From: Oharaeibacter diazotrophicus
GTDB lineage: Bacteria > Pseudomonadota > Alphaproteobacteria > Rhizobiales > Pleomorphomonadaceae
Assembly: GCF_004362745.1 (NCBI RefSeq)
Contig: NZ_SNXY01000010.1
Location: 312,501 to 376,500, forward strand
Direction: 5' to 3'
DNA length: 64,000 nt
The translations under genes and the position numbers were made by a program. Below the pieces are notes generated by a model, which worked only from the letters and a program-made list of their open reading frames with translations, was not told where the DNA came from and searched no databases. This document shows positions 19,450-28,388 of this stretch, piece after piece; the stretch's first letter is position 1, and every line of letters begins with the position of its first letter.

Positions 19450-19962
19450 GTGAACGACGCAGCCTCCAAGAAAGAGTTCGCCAGGGACGCCGCTCCGGCC
19501 CTCCGCGATGCCCCCGGCGGATCCGCCCGGCTGACGCGCACCTTGCTGCACGCCCGCGAGGCGGTGATGCGGCAGCTGCGTCCGCACCTGCGCATGCACG
19601 GGCTGACCGAACAGCAGTGGCGCGTGCTCAGCGAACTGACCACGGTGACCGAGATCGCGGCGTCGGACCTCGCGGCCTCGACGTGCCTGCGCGCCTCGAG
19701 CCTGTCGCGAATCATCAAGGACCTCGAGTACCGCGGCCTGATCGCCCGGCGCGCCCAGCTCGAGGACCTGCGCCGGACGCTGGTGTCGATCACCCAGCGC
19801 GGCAACAACCTGCTGCACCAGATCGAGCCGGTCTCCGCCCAGATCCGCGCCGACGTCGCCGGCCGCTTCGGCGCCGATCGCCTGGACAGCCTCGCCGAGC
19901 TCGCCGACGACCTCGTCGCCGCCTGCGGCGGTCCGCAGGCCGGGGACGACGACGGCGAATGA
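19450..19962 (+). CDS. MarR-family transcriptional regulator (HpaR-like)
   Basis: A 170-residue winged-helix regulator. The helix-turn-helix covers LTEQQWRVLSELTTVTEI and ASDLAASTCLRASSLSRIIKDLE, followed by the wing ARRAQLEDLRRTLVSITQRG. The DLRRTLVSIT pattern and overall length resemble HpaR/HpcR regulators of aromatic catabolism, although no such pathway lies nearby. GTG 19450 is the only sensible start. It probably dimerises on a palindromic operator such as those upstream. Confidence 0.82.
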   Translation: MNDAASKKEFARDAAPALRDAPGGSARLTRTLLHAREAVMRQLRPHLRMHGLTEQQWRVLSELTTVTEIAASDLAASTCLRASSLSRIIKDLEYRGLIARRAQLEDLRRTLVSITQRGNNLLHQIEPVSAQIRADVAGRFGADRLDSLAELADDLVAACGGPQAGDDDGE

Positions 19963-20023
19963 CGGGAAACCCTCCGGCCGGAGACGCTCCGGCCGGACGT
20001 GTCGGACGGCGCCGCTCGGGCCG

Positions 20024-21337
20024 TCAATCGGCGGCGGCGCCCTCGGCGGGTGCCGTCACCAGCACCTTGTCGATGCGGCGGCCGTCCATGTCGACCACCT
20101 CGAAGCGCCAGCCGCGCCAGCCGAGCACGTCGCCGGTCGAGGGAATCGCCTTCGATTCCGACAGGATGAACCCGGCGATCGTCTCGTAGTCGCGGTCGGG
20201 GTCGTCGAGCGCCGGGCAGCCGACGCGGTCGGCGACGAGGCCGACGCCGAGGTCGCCGTCGACCAGCCAGGACCCGTCCTCGCGGCGCAGGATCGAGGAT
20301 TCCGCGCCCTCCTCGCCCTCTTCGGCGAGATCGCCGACGATGGCGGCGAGGATGCTGGTGGCGGTGACGATGCCCTCCACCGTGCCGTATTCGTCCATCA
20401 CCACGACCATGTGGATCGGGGCGCGGCGCAGCACCTCGAGCACGGTCAGCGCCGGCGCGGTGTCGGGCACCACCTCGACGGGGCGCATCGCCGCCTCGAT
20501 GTCGAAGCTGCCGCCGGAGAGATGGGAATCCAGGAGGTCCTTGGCCTGGACGATGCCGAGGATCGCGTCGGCCGAGCCGCGGTAGACCGGATAGCGCGAA
20601 TGGGTCGAGTTGCGGATCACCTCGACGATCCGCTCGGGTTCCCAGTCGAGGTCGATGCCGACGATGTCGCGGCGCGGCGTCATGACGGCGCGGATCGAGC
20701 GGTCGCCGAAGCGCATCACGCCGGCCATCAGCTCGCGCTCCTCCGGCTCGATGATGCCGGTCTTGGTGCCCTCGGCGAGCACGGCGCGAATCTCCTCCTC
20801 GGTCACCGTGCCGTCGCCGGTGGCGGCGACCCGCATCAGGCGCAGCACCAGCCGGCTCGAGGCGTCGAGCACGGAGACCACCGGCGCGGCGATCAGCGCG
20901 ATCACGGTCATCGGCCCGGCGACGAAGGCGGCGACGCGCTCGGGATTGGAGAGCGCGATGTGCTTGGGCACCAGTTCGCCGACGATCAGCGAGGCGTAGG
21001 TGATCGAGCCGACCACGATGGCGATCGAGAGCGCGTTCGCCCAGGCCGCCGGCACGCCGGCGGCGAGCAGTTCGCCGCCGAGCGGCTCGGCCAGCGTCGC
21101 GCCGGAGTAGGCGCCGGCGAGGATGCCGACCAGCGTGATGCCGATCTGCACCGCCGACAGGAAGCGCGAGGGATTCTCGGCGAGCTTCAGGGCGGTGCGC
21201 GCGCCGCGCACGCCCTGGGCAGCCAGGGCCTCGAGCCGCGGACGGCGCGAGGACACGACCGCGAGCTCGGACATGGCGAACCAGCCGTTCACGAGCAGCA
21301 GGACGATCACGATCGCGATTTCGGTGAGGTAGTTCAT
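20024..21337 (-). CDS. Hemolysin C/CorC family membrane protein (CNNM domain, CBS pair)
   Basis: A 437-residue protein with the full architecture: a DUF21/CNNM transmembrane domain (1-180; VNGWFAMSELAVVSSRRPRLE, LIVGELVPKHIAL), an acidic linker TEEEIRAVLAEGTKTGIIEPEERE-like, a CBS pair (about 215-330; RAVMTPRRDIVGID and VVMDEYGTVEGIVT) and a C-terminal CorC/HlyC domain (350-430; YETIAGFILS). Homologues have been linked to magnesium or cobalt efflux; hemolytic activity is doubtful. It follows the ExoD gene by 26 bp on the same strand. Confidence 0.9.
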   Translation of the reverse strand: MNYLTEIAIVIVLLLVNGWFAMSELAVVSSRRPRLEALAAQGVRGARTALKLAENPSRFLSAVQIGITLVGILAGAYSGATLAEPLGGELLAAGVPAAWANALSIAIVVGSITYASLIVGELVPKHIALSNPERVAAFVAGPMTVIALIAAPVVSVLDASSRLVLRLMRVAATGDGTVTEEEIRAVLAEGTKTGIIEPEERELMAGVMRFGDRSIRAVMTPRRDIVGIDLDWEPERIVEVIRNSTHSRYPVYRGSADAILGIVQAKDLLDSHLSGGSFDIEAAMRPVEVVPDTAPALTVLEVLRRAPIHMVVVMDEYGTVEGIVTATSILAAIVGDLAEEGEEGAESSILRREDGSWLVDGDLGVGLVADRVGCPALDDPDRDYETIAGFILSESKAIPSTGDVLGWRGWRFEVVDMDGRRIDKVLVTAPAEGAAAD

Positions 21338-21363
21338 CGATCCGTCTGCGGTTGCCGCCGAGC

Positions 21364-22002
21364 CTATCCGAAGGCGTGGGCGAGCAGGAAGAGCGTCACC
21401 TTCAGGGCACCATAGATCACCCCGGAGGCGACGACGACACTGGCGGCGGCGGCGACCATGCCGAGCGCGGCCATCAGGCCGTCGAACTCGATCAGGGCGA
21501 GGGCGATCAGGCTGATCGCGAGCGCCGGCAGGAAATTGGCGCCCCAGATCGGCAGCGTCAGGATCACCGCCATCACGAGCACCACGAAGCCGAGCACGCG
21601 CTCGCCGACGGGCGAGAACACGAACAGCGCGCGCGGGCGCAGCATCCGCTCGGCCCGCTTCAGCCAGGGCTCGGCGCGGCGGGCGAGGGCGCGCAGGTCC
21701 GCCGTCTTCAGCGAGCGCCGTCCGACGAAGCGCGGCAGCCTCGGTTGGTGCCAGCCCATCACCATCTGGCCGGCGATCACCACCAGCGGGATGCCGAGCA
21801 GCAGCGCCACGCCCGGGATCATGTTGGGGATCGCGAGCACGAGGAACAGGAGGCCGTAGACGCGGTCGCCGAGGGCGCCGATGACGTCGTCGAGCGTCAC
21901 CTCCTCGGCCTTCCAGGACTCGGCGAAGCCGGTCAGCAGGGCGGAAGCCGACGCGGGCCTCTCGCCCGCGGGTTGCGTCACCTGCCGATCCCTCACCTGC
22001 AC
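21364..22002 (-). CDS. Exopolysaccharide synthesis ExoD family membrane protein
   Basis: A 212-residue membrane protein of the ExoD family. The conserved block GDRVYGLLFLVLAIPNMIPG (residues 46-65), GIPLVVIAGQMVMG and LPIWGANFLPALAISLIALALIE define about four to five hydrophobic segments. In Sinorhizobium ExoD affects exopolysaccharide production and alkali tolerance; the biochemical role is unknown. The GTG start at 22002 has GGAAGG a few bases upstream; another GTG lies two codons in. A TATAGT -10-like element lies at 22032-22037 on the minus strand. Confidence 0.85.
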   Translation of the reverse strand: MQVRDRQVTQPAGERPASASALLTGFAESWKAEEVTLDDVIGALGDRVYGLLFLVLAIPNMIPGVALLLGIPLVVIAGQMVMGWHQPRLPRFVGRRSLKTADLRALARRAEPWLKRAERMLRPRALFVFSPVGERVLGFVVLVMAVILTLPIWGANFLPALAISLIALALIEFDGLMAALGMVAAAASVVVASGVIYGALKVTLFLLAHAFG

Positions 22003-22337
22003 GTCGCCCTTCCGCCTTTGCGTCGGACGTCACTATATGGGATCGGACCGCCGTTGCGGAAGGCCGAAGCGACCGGCCGCGGTGCGGCCGGATCGGATTT
22101 CAGGTTTGACCGCACTGCGAAATTGCGGGACAACGAGGCCCGTGGGGTAGCGTCGCGCCGGTTCGCACCGGGCGGCGGGGATTGCCGGGACCGAGGGCGG
22201 CCGCGCAGCGGGCCGGCCCGATTCGACCGACGTGTCGCCGTCGTCGCGCGATCGTCGTCGCGCCGACCGGAATATTCGTCCGGCCGTGCCGTTTCGGATC
22301 GACATCGGACCGGCCCCGAGACGAGAGGTTGGACAGC
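22003..22337. other. Divergent intergenic region between exoD-like and kpsF-like genes
   Basis: A 335-bp gap with both genes pointing away. A TATAGT hexamer 30 bp before the exoD start could be a -10 element. Otherwise no operator, terminator, RNA gene or further protein-coding frame could be supported; open frames through it are compositionally low-complexity and lack recognisable content. Confidence 0.5.
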
Positions 22338-23327
22338 TTGCTACAGACCGCTCCCAAGATGCAGATCGTGCAGTCGCTCTCGCGTGCGCTGCAGACCTAC
22401 CAGGACGGCGTCACCGCCCTGAACGCCGCCTTCGACGGCGACGAGGCCTTCCGGGCCCAGGTCGTCGCCGCTGTGGAACTGGTGATCGCGCAGGAGGGTC
22501 GCGTCATCGTCACCGGCGTCGGCAAGAGCGGCCACATCGGCCGCAAGATCGCCGCCACCATGGCCTCCACCGGCACGCCGGCCTACTTCGTCCATCCGAC
22601 CGAGGCGAGCCACGGCGATCTCGGCATGATCGGCGTCAACGACGTCGTCATCGCCATGTCCTGGTCGGGCGAGACCGCCGAACTGTCGGCCATCCTGCAG
22701 TACACCGCTCGTTTCAAGGTGCCGCTGATCGCGATCACCTCCAAGGCCGACAGCACGCTCGCGCTGCACGCCACGGTGCCGCTGGTGCTGCCGCGTCTCA
22801 CCGAGGCCTGCGGCCTCGGCCTCGCGCCGACCACCTCGACGCTGCTCCAACTCACCATCGGCGACGCGCTGGCGATCGCGCTGCTCGAGCGGCGCGGCTT
22901 CTCCGCCACCGATTTCAAGGTCTTCCATCCGGGTGGCAAGCTGGGCGCGCAGCTGCGCACCGTCGGCGAGCTGTCGCACCGCGGCGACCAGATCCCGCTG
23001 GCGCGGATCGGCACCCCGCTGTCGGAGGCGATCATCACCATGTCGGGCAAGGGCTTCGGCGTGATCGGCGTGATCGATCCCGCCGGCGAGCTGATCGGCG
23101 TCGTCACCGACGGCGACCTGCGCCGCCACATGGCGCCGAACCTCCTCGAGATGACCGTCGACCAGGTGATGTCGACCAAGCCCAAGGTGGTCGCGCCCGA
23201 CCATCTCGCCAGCGCCGCGCTGGAGACGATGCAGTCGAAGGCGATCAGCGTGCTGTTCGTCACCGAGGAACGCCGGCCCGTCGGCATCCTGCACGTCCAC
23301 GACCTCCTGCGCGCCGGCGTCGCCTGA
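22338..23327 (+). CDS. KpsF/GutQ-type sugar-phosphate isomerase (arabinose 5-phosphate isomerase)
   Basis: A protein of about 329 residues with an N-terminal SIS domain (VIVTGVGKSGHIGRKIAATMASTGTPAYFVHP, DVVIAMSWSGETAEL, EACGLGLAPTTSTLLQLTIGDALA) and two C-terminal CBS domains (FGVIGVIDPAGELIGVVTDGDLRRHM; SVLFVTEERRPVGILHVHDL). The family interconverts ribulose 5-phosphate and arabinose 5-phosphate, the precursor of Kdo for lipopolysaccharide. TTG 22338 is preferred because GAGAGG lies nine bases before it; ATG 22359 has no ribosome site and TTG 22329 is too close. Confidence 0.9.
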   Translation: MLQTAPKMQIVQSLSRALQTYQDGVTALNAAFDGDEAFRAQVVAAVELVIAQEGRVIVTGVGKSGHIGRKIAATMASTGTPAYFVHPTEASHGDLGMIGVNDVVIAMSWSGETAELSAILQYTARFKVPLIAITSKADSTLALHATVPLVLPRLTEACGLGLAPTTSTLLQLTIGDALAIALLERRGFSATDFKVFHPGGKLGAQLRTVGELSHRGDQIPLARIGTPLSEAIITMSGKGFGVIGVIDPAGELIGVVTDGDLRRHMAPNLLEMTVDQVMSTKPKVVAPDHLASAALETMQSKAISVLFVTEERRPVGILHVHDLLRAGVA

Positions 23328-23378
23328 CGATCCCACGGCGGCCGGGTTCGAACCACCTCGGCCGAGCCGCCGGTCCCG

Positions 23379-23900
23379 TCAGCGCACGACCAGCACGGCC
23401 GCGAAACCCTCCCGCGCCGCCGCCTCCCGCGCCGCCCGGACGTCCTCGTCCGGGCCGACCACCGTGAACGCCGTCACGCCCGCGGCGCCCGCCGCCAGCA
23501 CGACGAGGCCGCGCGCGCTCGCCACTGCGGCGGCTCCTCCGCCCGCGGCGACGCCGAGCCGGGCCGCCAGCTTGCCCTCGTCCAACCCGATCGCCGACGC
23601 GCGCGCCGGGCGCGCCGTGGCCCGCGCACAGGCGAGCACCGCGGCCGCATCCGCCGGCACGATGCCGGCGACGGCCGTTCCGGCCGCACGGTTCAGCATC
23701 GATTCGGCGACGTCGAGCCGCGCGGCGAGCCGGTCGAGGTCCTCCGGACCGGCCGCGTCGGTCGCGATCGCGCCCGCCGCGCCGGTGTCGAGCGCCGCCA
23801 CTAGGGTCTCGACGTCAAGCGAGTCGAGCGAATCGACGATCAAGTCGGAAACGTCCCTGCTTTCGGTCGGCGACGATGCCAGGAGTTGTCCGTATCGCAT
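23379..23900 (-). CDS. Short CitE/HpcH-HpaI aldolase-like protein, probably non-enzymatic
   Basis: A 173-residue Ala-rich protein. The segment ASAIGLDEGKLAARLGV followed by ARGLVVLAAGAAGVTAFTVV, then a DEDVRAAREAAAREGF pattern, lines up with the C-terminal half of CitE-like citryl/malyl-CoA lyases (AIGLGAEDLAADLG, ARSRVVLAARAAG and DxxGLRAEA-type stretches). The usual length is near 290, so the N-terminal barrel strands with substrate and metal ligands are largely missing. It shares a 78-bp divergent region with the transglycosylase gene, including the CtrA box. Functional assignment is tentative. Confidence 0.5.
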   Translation of the reverse strand: MRYGQLLASSPTESRDVSDLIVDSLDSLDVETLVAALDTGAAGAIATDAAGPEDLDRLAARLDVAESMLNRAAGTAVAGIVPADAAAVLACARATARPARASAIGLDEGKLAARLGVAAGGGAAAVASARGLVVLAAGAAGVTAFTVVGPDEDVRAAREAAAREGFAAVLVVR

Positions 23901-23913
23901 CCGGAAACACTCA

Positions 23914-23929
23914 TTAACCAGACGTTAAC
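23914..23929 (+). promoter_or_regulatory. CtrA binding box (perfect consensus)
   Basis: The sequence TTAA-ccagacg-TTAAC matches the CtrA consensus TTAA-N7-TTAAC exactly. It lies about 50 bp before the lytic transglycosylase start and only 14 bp before the CitE-like gene's start on the other strand. A further TTAAC half-site lies at 23946-23950. Such a match is unlikely in DNA this GC-rich. Confidence 0.75.
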
Positions 23930-23978
23930 CAAGATCGCCGAAGTCTTAACCGGGTGTCCGACGGTAGGAGGCCGCGAC

Positions 23979-25082
23979 ATGAAGCCTCTGTTCGAGTGGA
24001 TGACGCAACCGCAGCCGGTCCGCAACCAGCCGGTCCGCAAGACCATCGAGCCCGCCGGCGGCACCGACGGGATCGAGAACCGGATCGAGTCCGCCTTCGC
24101 GGCGGCCAGCGAGACGACGGGCACGTCCTTCGACTATCTCGTCAAGACCGCCCAGCGCGAGTCGGCGATGAACCCGACCGCCAAGGCGAAGACGTCGTCG
24201 GCGACCGGTCTGTTCCAGTTCATCGAGAGCACCTGGCTCGAGACGATGAAGCAGTCGGGCGCCGAACTCGGCCTCGGCGAGCTCGCCGACAAGATCTCCG
24301 TGGACTCCAAGGGCCGCTATTCCGTCGCCGACCCGAAGGACCGCGCCGAGATCCTGGCGCTGCGCAACGATCCCGAGGTGGCCTCGATGATGGCCGGCGC
24401 GCTGACGCGGCGCAACGCCGGCTACCTCGCCGACGCGGTCGGCCGCGACCCGAGCGCCGGCGAACTCTACGTCGCCCACTTCCTCGGTGCCCGCGGCGCC
24501 GCCAGCCTGATCAAGCAGGCCGAGGCCAACCCGGACGCGAGCGCGGCCGACCTGTTTCCGCGGCAGGCCGCGGCCAACAAGTCGATCTTCTATGACAAGG
24601 GCCGCGCCCGCAGCGTCTCGGAAGTCTACGCCCAGCTGGTCTCCACCCACGGCGGTTCCGACCCGATCCAGACCGGGTCGACCGTGGCGACCGCCTACGC
24701 CGACGACGGCACGGCCTCCGCGGCGGTGCAGGACCCGTTCTCCCGCGTCGTCGCTGGCTTCCAAGCGACCTCCTCGCAGGACGCCTTCTCGGCGCTGTTC
24801 CACGGTGGCGACGGCGCACCGGTGCGCCCGACGGCGGCGGCGGCGTTCTGGCGCGGCTACACCATGGCGCCGGCCCTGTTCGACGTCGCCCTCGCCGAGG
24901 ACGCCCGCGCGCTCGCCGGCGAGCGCCGGCAGGCCGAGGAGCGGGCGGCCGGGATCGCCGCGGCAACCGACGCCGCCGCGGCGGCGGCCGGCCCGTCGGT
25001 GGTGCCCGTCAAGGCGTCCGGCGCTTCTGCGGCGGCGCGCGACGGTGTCCCCCTCGACCTCGCCAAGTACCTGAAGCTCTGA
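23979..25082 (+). CDS. Lytic transglycosylase (SLT domain) under likely CtrA control
   Basis: A 367-residue protein with a Slt-type lysozyme-like domain in residues about 35-200: FDYLVKTAQRESAMNPTAKAKTSSATGLFQFIESTWLE gives the catalytic Glu of the QRESAMNP motif and the GLFQF motif, and GELYVAHFLGARGAASLI follows. The family cleaves peptidoglycan glycan strands. The start has GGAGG nine bases upstream. No signal peptide is visible at this start, which is unusual for a periplasmic enzyme; the N-terminus has a QPVRNQPVRK duplication instead. The C-terminal 170 residues are Ala-rich and unassigned. Confidence 0.87.
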   Translation: MKPLFEWMTQPQPVRNQPVRKTIEPAGGTDGIENRIESAFAAASETTGTSFDYLVKTAQRESAMNPTAKAKTSSATGLFQFIESTWLETMKQSGAELGLGELADKISVDSKGRYSVADPKDRAEILALRNDPEVASMMAGALTRRNAGYLADAVGRDPSAGELYVAHFLGARGAASLIKQAEANPDASAADLFPRQAAANKSIFYDKGRARSVSEVYAQLVSTHGGSDPIQTGSTVATAYADDGTASAAVQDPFSRVVAGFQATSSQDAFSALFHGGDGAPVRPTAAAAFWRGYTMAPALFDVALAEDARALAGERRQAEERAAGIAAATDAAAAAAGPSVVPVKASGASAAARDGVPLDLAKYLKL

Positions 25083-25197
25083 CGCTTCCCGGGATCGTTA
25101 CCGCACCGTTGACGTGCATGGTGAACGGTTCCTTAAGCTCTGCCGGCGAAGATCGGGTCCTGATGGATCCGATCATCGGCGGGCGAGGGCGCGTTCC

Positions 25198-26364
25198 ATG
25201 GTTGTTGGCCGCTTCTTGGACTGGATCGACCGGGCCCCGCCGCAGGCGCGGGCGGGCGCGGTGGCGCCGGTGGTCGGCACCTACTTCCGCCCAGACCTCT
25301 CGCCGGAGAGCCGCGAGGCGATCGAGGCGGTACTGACCGTGCTGCTCGACGATCCGAGCCTCGACGTCCGCGCCGCGCTCGCCGACGCCGTCGCCGGCCG
25401 CGAGGACGCGCCGCGCCACATCGTGCTGACCCTGGCGCACGACCTGCCCCGGGTCGCCGAGCCCGTTCTCGAGCGCTCGCCCTGCCTGCTCGACGCCGAA
25501 CTGGTCGAGCTCGTGCTCTCCGGCGGCGCCCGGGTCCAGGCCGCGATCGCGGCGCGGCCGTGGGTGTCCTATGCGGTCGCGGCCACGATCGCCGCCGAGG
25601 GCGGCACCGAGGCGGTCGCCGTACTCCTCGACAATCCCGGCGCCGACATCGACGAGGCCGCCTTCGGCGTCATGGCCGAGCGTTTCGGCGCCGACGCCGA
25701 CATCCGCGACACCCTTTTCGCGCGCGAGGACCTGCCGGTGGCGGTGCGCCAGTCGCTGATCGCCGCGCTCGGCGCCCGGCTCGGCGAGCTCGTGGTATCG
25801 AGGTCCTGGCTCACCGAACGGCGCGCCCGCTCGGTGGTGCGCGAGGCCTGCGACAAGGCGACCGTGGTGATGGCCGGCCGCGCCGAGGAGGACGAACTGG
25901 TCGAACTGGTCGAGCACCTGCGCCGCACCGGACAGCTCACCACCGCGCTCCTGATCCGCATGGTCTGCGAAGGCAACATCCGCTTCCTCGAGGCGGCGCT
26001 GTCGCGCCTCGCGGGCATGCCGGCGGCCGGCGTCTACGCCCTGCTCACCGACGGCCGCGACGGCGCGCTGCGCGCCCTGTTCGGCCGCGCCGGCCTGCCC
26101 GAGCGCACCCACCCGGCCTTCCTGGTCGCGCTCCAGGTCTGGCGCGAGATGGACTACGACGGCGGCGTCGCCGACAAGGCGCGCTACACCCGGCGCATGG
26201 TCGAGCGGATCCTGACGCGCTACCAGCAGTTCGCGCTGACCGAGGTCGACGACCTCCTCGCCATGATGCGCCGGCTCGCCGCCGACGCCGTGCGCGAATC
26301 CGCGCGCGCCTACGCCCGTGAAACCCGCGAGGGCACGCCGCGCGCGACCCGCGCGGCGGCCTGA
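25198..26364 (+). CDS. DUF2336 domain protein (HEAT-like repeats)
   Basis: A 388-residue all-alpha protein of the DUF2336 family, which is largely confined to alphaproteobacteria and has no known biochemical activity. The sequence is a series of short helical repeats, for example LDDPSLDVRAALADAVAG, LDAELVELVLSGGARVQAAIAAR and LVEHLRRTGQLTTALLIRM, suggesting an interaction scaffold. It has no signal peptide or membrane helix. Upstream, TGAA-N7-TTAAG at 25122-25137 and TTAC-N7-TTGAC at 25098-25113 are weak CtrA-like matches. Confidence 0.85.
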   Translation: MVVGRFLDWIDRAPPQARAGAVAPVVGTYFRPDLSPESREAIEAVLTVLLDDPSLDVRAALADAVAGREDAPRHIVLTLAHDLPRVAEPVLERSPCLLDAELVELVLSGGARVQAAIAARPWVSYAVAATIAAEGGTEAVAVLLDNPGADIDEAAFGVMAERFGADADIRDTLFAREDLPVAVRQSLIAALGARLGELVVSRSWLTERRARSVVREACDKATVVMAGRAEEDELVELVEHLRRTGQLTTALLIRMVCEGNIRFLEAALSRLAGMPAAGVYALLTDGRDGALRALFGRAGLPERTHPAFLVALQVWREMDYDGGVADKARYTRRMVERILTRYQQFALTEVDDLLAMMRRLAADAVRESARAYARETREGTPRATRAAA

Positions 26365-26427
26365 CGGACGTCGCGAGGTTCGAACGACGGATCGGGAACG
26401 AGGTGCCCGCAGGTGGCGGGCCGCCGG

Positions 26428-26955
26428 TCACTCGTCGAACGGGGTCTCGTCGCCGAGGGCGCCGTTGTCGGCGAGATAGCGCGTCGAGACCTCGCGGAGC
26501 GTGTCGGCGAGCGCCGCGCCGACGCGGTCGTTCTCGTCGCGGGCGCGTTCGCGGTGGATGGCGCGCAGCGCCTGCACGTGCTGCTCGATCAGCGCCCGCG
26601 GCAGCTTGTCCGGCCCGGGCAGGCCCTCGAGCAGGGCGCAGAGGCTGCCGGCGACCCGGGTCGCCAGCGGAAAGCCGAGGGTGGTGGCCTGGCCCTTGAG
26701 GTCGTGGGCGGCGCGGAAGAAGCCGTCGCGCTTGGGCCCGTCGGCGTAGCCGGCCTTGACCCAGGCGGCGTGCGTCGTCTCGATCTCGCGGATCTCGTCG
26801 GCGGCCCAGTCCTCGAAATGCGACGACAGGATCTTCAGCGCGGCCTCCGCGCGGGCGACGGGATCCTCGCCGCGACCGCCGCGGACCTCGCGCACCTTCT
26901 TGCGGAGGTCGTTCTTGGCCTCGACGATCTCGTAGGCTTCCGCACTCTGCGCCAT
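26428..26955 (-). CDS. Stand-alone histidine phosphotransfer (Hpt) domain protein
   Basis: A 175-residue protein whose core RAAHDLKGQATTLGF (His84) is the Hpt signature, with helices before and after consistent with a four-helix bundle. It would carry phosphate between a hybrid kinase and a response regulator; neither partner is adjacent. The N-terminal 30 residues are charged and helical. ATG 26955 starts in phase with the conserved N-terminal AQSAEAYEIVEAK; an upstream start at 26979 is less likely. Confidence 0.85.
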   Translation of the reverse strand: MAQSAEAYEIVEAKNDLRKKVREVRGGRGEDPVARAEAALKILSSHFEDWAADEIREIETTHAAWVKAGYADGPKRDGFFRAAHDLKGQATTLGFPLATRVAGSLCALLEGLPGPDKLPRALIEQHVQALRAIHRERARDENDRVGAALADTLREVSTRYLADNGALGDETPFDE

Positions 26956-27073
26956 GTCGGGGACCCCGTCACGCGCCACCCCCCGGTGGCAAACGCGAAG
27001 TGAATGCTACACCTCGCGGCTTAAGGTTCCGTTGCGCGCGGCGCTCCGCCGACGGGGGCACGGGAGACCGGCA

Positions 27074-27859
27074 TCAGTAGCGGAACTGCTCGGCGAGGAT
27101 GCGCTCGTCCCAGGAATGGTCGCGGTCGAACAGGATCAGGCTGCGCTGCTTGTGGTCCTCGCGGATCGTCACCTTGACGACGCCGCGGATCTCGTTGTGG
27201 TCGGCGGCGGCGCTGACCGGGCGCTTTTCGGATTCCAGCACGTCGATCACCACGGTGACCCGGTTCGGCATCAGCGCGCCGCGCCAGGAGCGCGGGCGGA
27301 AGGCGCTGATCGGCGTCAGGGCCAGTAGCGGGGCGTGGATCGGCAGGATCGGCCCGTGGGCGGAGAGGTTGTAGGCGGTGGAGCCCGCCGGCGTCGCCAC
27401 CAGCACGCCGTCGCAGACCAGTTCCTCGAGGCGGACCTTGCCGTCGATGGCGATCCTGAGCTTGGCGGCCTGGTAGGTCTGGCGCAGGAGCGAGACCTCG
27501 TTGATCGCGCGGGCGGCGTGGCTGGCGCCGGTGCCGTCGACCGCGGTCATGATCAGCGGGTGGATCGCCGTCACCACCGATTCCGACAGGCGCTCGCGCA
27601 GGGCGTCGACGCGGAACTCGTTCATCAGGAAACCGACCGAGCCACGGTTCATGCCGTAGATCGGCTTGTCGGTGTTCATGAAGCGGTGCAGCGTCTGCAG
27701 CATCAGGCCGTCGCCGCCGAGGGCGACGACCACGTCGGCCTCCTCGGGCGGCACGTCGCCGTAGAGGCCGGCCAGCGTCGCGCGGGCGGCCTCGGCTTCC
27801 TCGGTCTCGCTCGCCACGAAGGCGAGGCGGTCGAAGGAGGGGATCAGGCGGTGGCTCAT
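27074..27859 (-). CDS. nadK: NAD kinase
   Basis: A 261-residue ATP-NAD kinase that makes NADP from NAD in the cytoplasm. GGDG (residues 48-51) in [17 protein letters not shown] is the catalytic motif; INEVSLLRQ gives the NE motif and [23 protein letters not shown] is the conserved substrate loop. [15 protein letters not shown]-type and [11 protein letters not shown] sequences at the end are usual for alphaproteobacterial enzymes. It reads divergently from cutA, with a 93-bp gap. Confidence 0.94.
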   Translation of the reverse strand: MSHRLIPSFDRLAFVASETEEAEAARATLAGLYGDVPPEEADVVVALGGDGLMLQTLHRFMNTDKPIYGMNRGSVGFLMNEFRVDALRERLSESVVTAIHPLIMTAVDGTGASHAARAINEVSLLRQTYQAAKLRIAIDGKVRLEELVCDGVLVATPAGSTAYNLSAHGPILPIHAPLLALTPISAFRPRSWRGALMPNRVTVVIDVLESEKRPVSAAADHNEIRGVVKVTIREDHKQRSLILFDRDHSWDERILAEQFRY

Positions 27860-27952
27860 CCGACCTCTGCGCGTCGCGCGGGCGGCGTTCCCGTCCGCGG
27901 AGCATTCGGCTAGCATGTCGCGACGCAAAAGAAAACGCGACACGGGTGGGCG

Positions 27953-28306
27953 ATGGCACAGATCGATTCGGACCTCCGTCAGGTCACCGTGACCTGTCCG
28001 GACATGGAGAGCGCGCGCAAGATCGCGGCGACGGTGGTCGGGCGGCGCCTCGCCGCCTGCGTCAACATCGTGCCGGGCGTCGTCTCGATCTACCGTTGGA
28101 TGGGCGAGATTTCCGAGGACCAGGAGGTGCTCCTCCTGATCAAGACGCGCGAGGAATTCGTCGAGAGCCTGTTCACGGCCATCGTCGCCAACCACCCCTA
28201 CGAGCAGCCGGCGATCGAGGTGCTGCCCATCGTCCACGCCGGCCGCGGTGTCGCGGTCTGGATCCGCGCGGAGACGGGCGGCGACGAGACCGTGTCGTTG
28301 CCGTGA
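27953..28306 (+). CDS. cutA: Divalent-cation tolerance protein CutA
   Basis: A 117-residue CutA1 family protein, a small trimeric ferredoxin-like fold. The family motifs are [48 protein letters not shown] and [13 protein letters not shown]. Linked to copper tolerance in Escherichia coli, though its molecular function remains unclear. It is followed after 82 bp by the patatin gene on the same strand. Confidence 0.93.
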   Translation: MAQIDSDLRQVTVTCPDMESARKIAATVVGRRLAACVNIVPGVVSIYRWMGEISEDQEVLLLIKTREEFVESLFTAIVANHPYEQPAIEVLPIVHAGRGVAVWIRAETGGDETVSLP

Positions 28307-28388
28307 CGGCGGCCCCGCGATAGACGCTTGCAATTCGCCGGCCTTGCGCGCCATGGTAGGTCCATGACGCGGCGGAGGGGCGGCCGTC

